A DNA stretch of 64,000 nt from Shewanella putrefaciens (GTDB taxonomy: Bacteria > Pseudomonadota > Gammaproteobacteria > Enterobacterales > Shewanellaceae). Below, piece after piece: positions 62,814-64,000 of the stretch. Every line of letters starts with the position of its first letter. The first letter of the stretch is position 1. Made by a program: the position numbers and the translations under genes. The notes beneath the pieces were generated by a model. The model had not been told where the DNA came from, did not search any database, and saw only the letters and a list, made by a program, of their open reading frames with translations. The stretch covers positions 2,480,001-2,544,000 of the forward strand of contig NZ_CP066370.1 of assembly GCF_016406325.1 (NCBI RefSeq), read 5' to 3'.

Positions 62814-63506
62814 ATGATGAATGAACGTATTAAAGAAAGACGCAAAGCACAAGGGTTAACTCAACCCGCGCTTGGCAAAATGATTGGCGTTACAAAAGCC
62901 ACGATTTCGCTTTGGGAAGCAGGTACAACCTCGCCCAAGGGCGAGAACCTTTACGCGTTGGCTAAATCGTTGAATTGCTCTTCCGAGTGGCTTTTGTATG
63001 GTGAAGAAAAGCAGAGTAAACCAGAATCAAACGCCGAATTTATTGGCGGTTTTGAAACTTGGGGAAGAGAAAGCCCATTAGGTGACGATGAGGTAGAGGT
63101 ACCGTTTTACATGGAAGTAGAGCTAGCTGCCGGTGCAGGTATAACAGATATTCGTGAATATACAGGTCCGAAACTGCGCTTTGCAAAATCCACTTTAAAG
63201 CGACAAGGCGTTAGCGCGTCCGATGCAGTGTGTGTCAAAGTGAACGGCAACAGCATGGAGCCAGTATTACCAAATGGCTCAACCGTTGGTGTAGATACCT
63301 CACACACTGAGATTGTTGATGGAAAAATGTACGCCATTAATCACGATGGTATGCTGCGTGTAAAAATGCTCTACAAGTTACCAGGTGGCGGCATTCGACT
63401 ACGCAGCTATAACCAAGATGAATGGCCAGATGAACATTTAAGTTTTGAACAGATAAAACAAATTAAAATCATCGGTAAAGTGTTTTGGTATTCAGTTTTA
63501 ATTTAA
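62814..63506 (+). CDS. CI-type repressor with S24 (LexA-like) self-cleavage domain
   Basis: A 230-residue lysogeny repressor. The N-terminal HTH is RRKAQGLTQPALGKMIGVTK with ATISLWEAGTTSPKGENLYA. The C-terminal S24 domain has a scissile Ala106-Gly107 (VELAAGAG), nucleophile S147 (GNSMEP) and K184 (LRVKML), all in canonical spacing. RecA-stimulated cleavage would induce the phage, and the same signal would raise the LexA-controlled umuDC at the other end. Confidence 0.94.
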   Translation: MMNERIKERRKAQGLTQPALGKMIGVTKATISLWEAGTTSPKGENLYALAKSLNCSSEWLLYGEEKQSKPESNAEFIGGFETWGRESPLGDDEVEVPFYMEVELAAGAGITDIREYTGPKLRFAKSTLKRQGVSASDAVCVKVNGNSMEPVLPNGSTVGVDTSHTEIVDGKMYAINHDGMLRVKMLYKLPGGGIRLRSYNQDEWPDEHLSFEQIKQIKIIGKVFWYSVLI

Positions 63507-63510
63507 TACA

Positions 63511-64000
63511 TTATAGCCGTCTAAGTTTTTTCTCCAAATAATAAACGAAAACACCTATATATTCTTTAAATTTACCATCTTCATCAAGCTGTCTATATGA
63601 ATCTAAAATTCTTTGAATTTCGGATTTAGTTCTTTTATGAGGTTTTGAATCTAGTTGTTTTTTTAACCCACTTAATGCCGCTGCACGATTCCTTTTAAGG
63701 CGAGATTCATTTAAATTTAGAACATTATTAAGCTGAACATCGAAATCAGCATCGCTAGATGAAATTACTCCATAATCATTGTAATATATCAATAGCTTGA
63801 TATTATCATTTGGATTTGCGGGTGAAAACTTTAATGATTGATTTCCTTTTTTTGTATCGCAAGTTTGAAATTTTTGTGGCTCCCCTTCATTACCACTACA
63901 ACAACCCAGCATATTCTTATAATCTAATTGTCTATCGGCGAATTGACTCTGGCATTCCCAATGTTCAATTTTCATATTTCCAGCAGATATTCGTCGCATG
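63511..64000 (-). CDS. PtuB-like HNH endonuclease (partial, 5' end outside window)
   Basis: The 162 codons visible are the C-terminal part of a gene that continues to the right; the base before MRRI completes a Cys codon consistent with YCMRRI. IEHWECQSQF, LDYKNMLGCCSGNEGEPQKF and QTCDTKKGNQSL give the HNH His and Asn and extra Cys. They match the TIGR02646/PtuB family found in Septu and in retron Ec78-type defence. NVLNLNESRLKRNR is also typical. It is AT-rich and lies next to cI, a common defence cargo site. A PtuA ATPase gene is expected upstream, beyond 64 kb. Confidence 0.72.
   Translation of the reverse strand, partial: MRRISAGNMKIEHWECQSQFADRQLDYKNMLGCCSGNEGEPQKFQTCDTKKGNQSLKFSPANPNDNIKLLIYYNDYGVISSSDADFDVQLNNVLNLNESRLKRNRAAALSGLKKQLDSKPHKRTKSEIQRILDSYRQLDEDGKFKEYIGVFVYYLEKKLRRL

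Larger units (their letters stand above)
29983..64000. mobile_element. Lambda-like siphoprophage (one end in window, other end beyond 64 kb)
   Basis: At least 34 kb of phage genes start exactly at a 3' tRNA-Pro(GGG) fragment. Read from right to left the order matches lambda: cI/cro, CII-position gene, O, P, nin-like region, Q, lysis, terminase, portal, capsid, tail. Morons cluster at the attachment-site end (umuDC, CsrA-like, toxin-antitoxin), between Q and lysis, and beyond cI (PtuB-like nuclease). All structural genes look intact, so the phage may be inducible; the LexA-type CI repressor supports SOS induction. Confidence 0.93.

Overview
The window looks like a chromosome segment of a Shewanella species (S. 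oneidensis/putrefaciens/baltica group). The reasons are the order sucA-sdhBADC / gltA / RND efflux operon, a diheme cytochrome c peroxidase beside yejK-yejL-yejM, and small families common in Shewanella and Vibrio (DUF2986, DUF5062). Identifications come from recognising protein motifs by eye; no database search was run.

Host part (1 to about 29.98 kb). The left end carries the TCA block: sucA (cut by the window edge) and sdhCDAB on the minus strand, divergent from gltA. Next is a tripartite RND efflux operon (lipoprotein adaptor plus two RND permeases). Its first permease is broken by one extra C in a poly-C tract. After that come single genes: yqfB, a DUF2986 protein, a MATE exporter, a voltage-gated K+ channel with a C-terminal zinc ribbon, an L,D-transpeptidase, yecM, a DUF5062 protein, an M23 peptidase, a QueD-like protein, a diheme peroxidase, yejK, yejL, yejM, an Old Yellow Enzyme and its divergent LysR regulator. 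Most units end in clear bidirectional intrinsic terminators.

Prophage (29.98 kb to beyond 64 kb). A 48-nt 3' half of tRNA-Pro(GGG) followed by the tRNA's terminator marks one attachment site. A lambda-like siphoprophage follows, read right to left. It holds an S24-type CI repressor divergent from Cro, a CII-position regulator, O-like and P-like replication genes with four iterons inside O, a tyrosine recombinase in the nin position, an XRE regulator, a Q-like antiterminator, two morons, a late control region, a lysis cassette (endolysin, overlapping Rz/Rz1, probable holin), TerS/TerL, gpW, portal, a fused ClpP-like protease/major capsid protein, cement protein, tail genes, tape measure and tail tip genes. 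At the attachment-site end lie a toxin-antitoxin pair with a palindromic operator, a divergent CsrA paralogue, and umuDC with a LexA box. The canonical integrase end and the intact tRNA should lie to the right of the window.

Most interesting parts. (1) A PtuB-like HNH nuclease (Septu/retron-Ec78 type defence) enters from the right edge next to cI. (2) Three long direct repeats, each with a terminator-like hairpin, bracket two small plus-strand genes in the early region, one of them a stand-alone Cas2-like protein. (3) CTAG-rich, REP-like repeats fill the gaps between late genes, one copy interrupted by 47 bp. (4) Two 18-bp palindromes exactly 21 bp apart precede the probable late promoter. 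(5) A CsrA-like gene sits beside a phage-borne DNA polymerase V operon.
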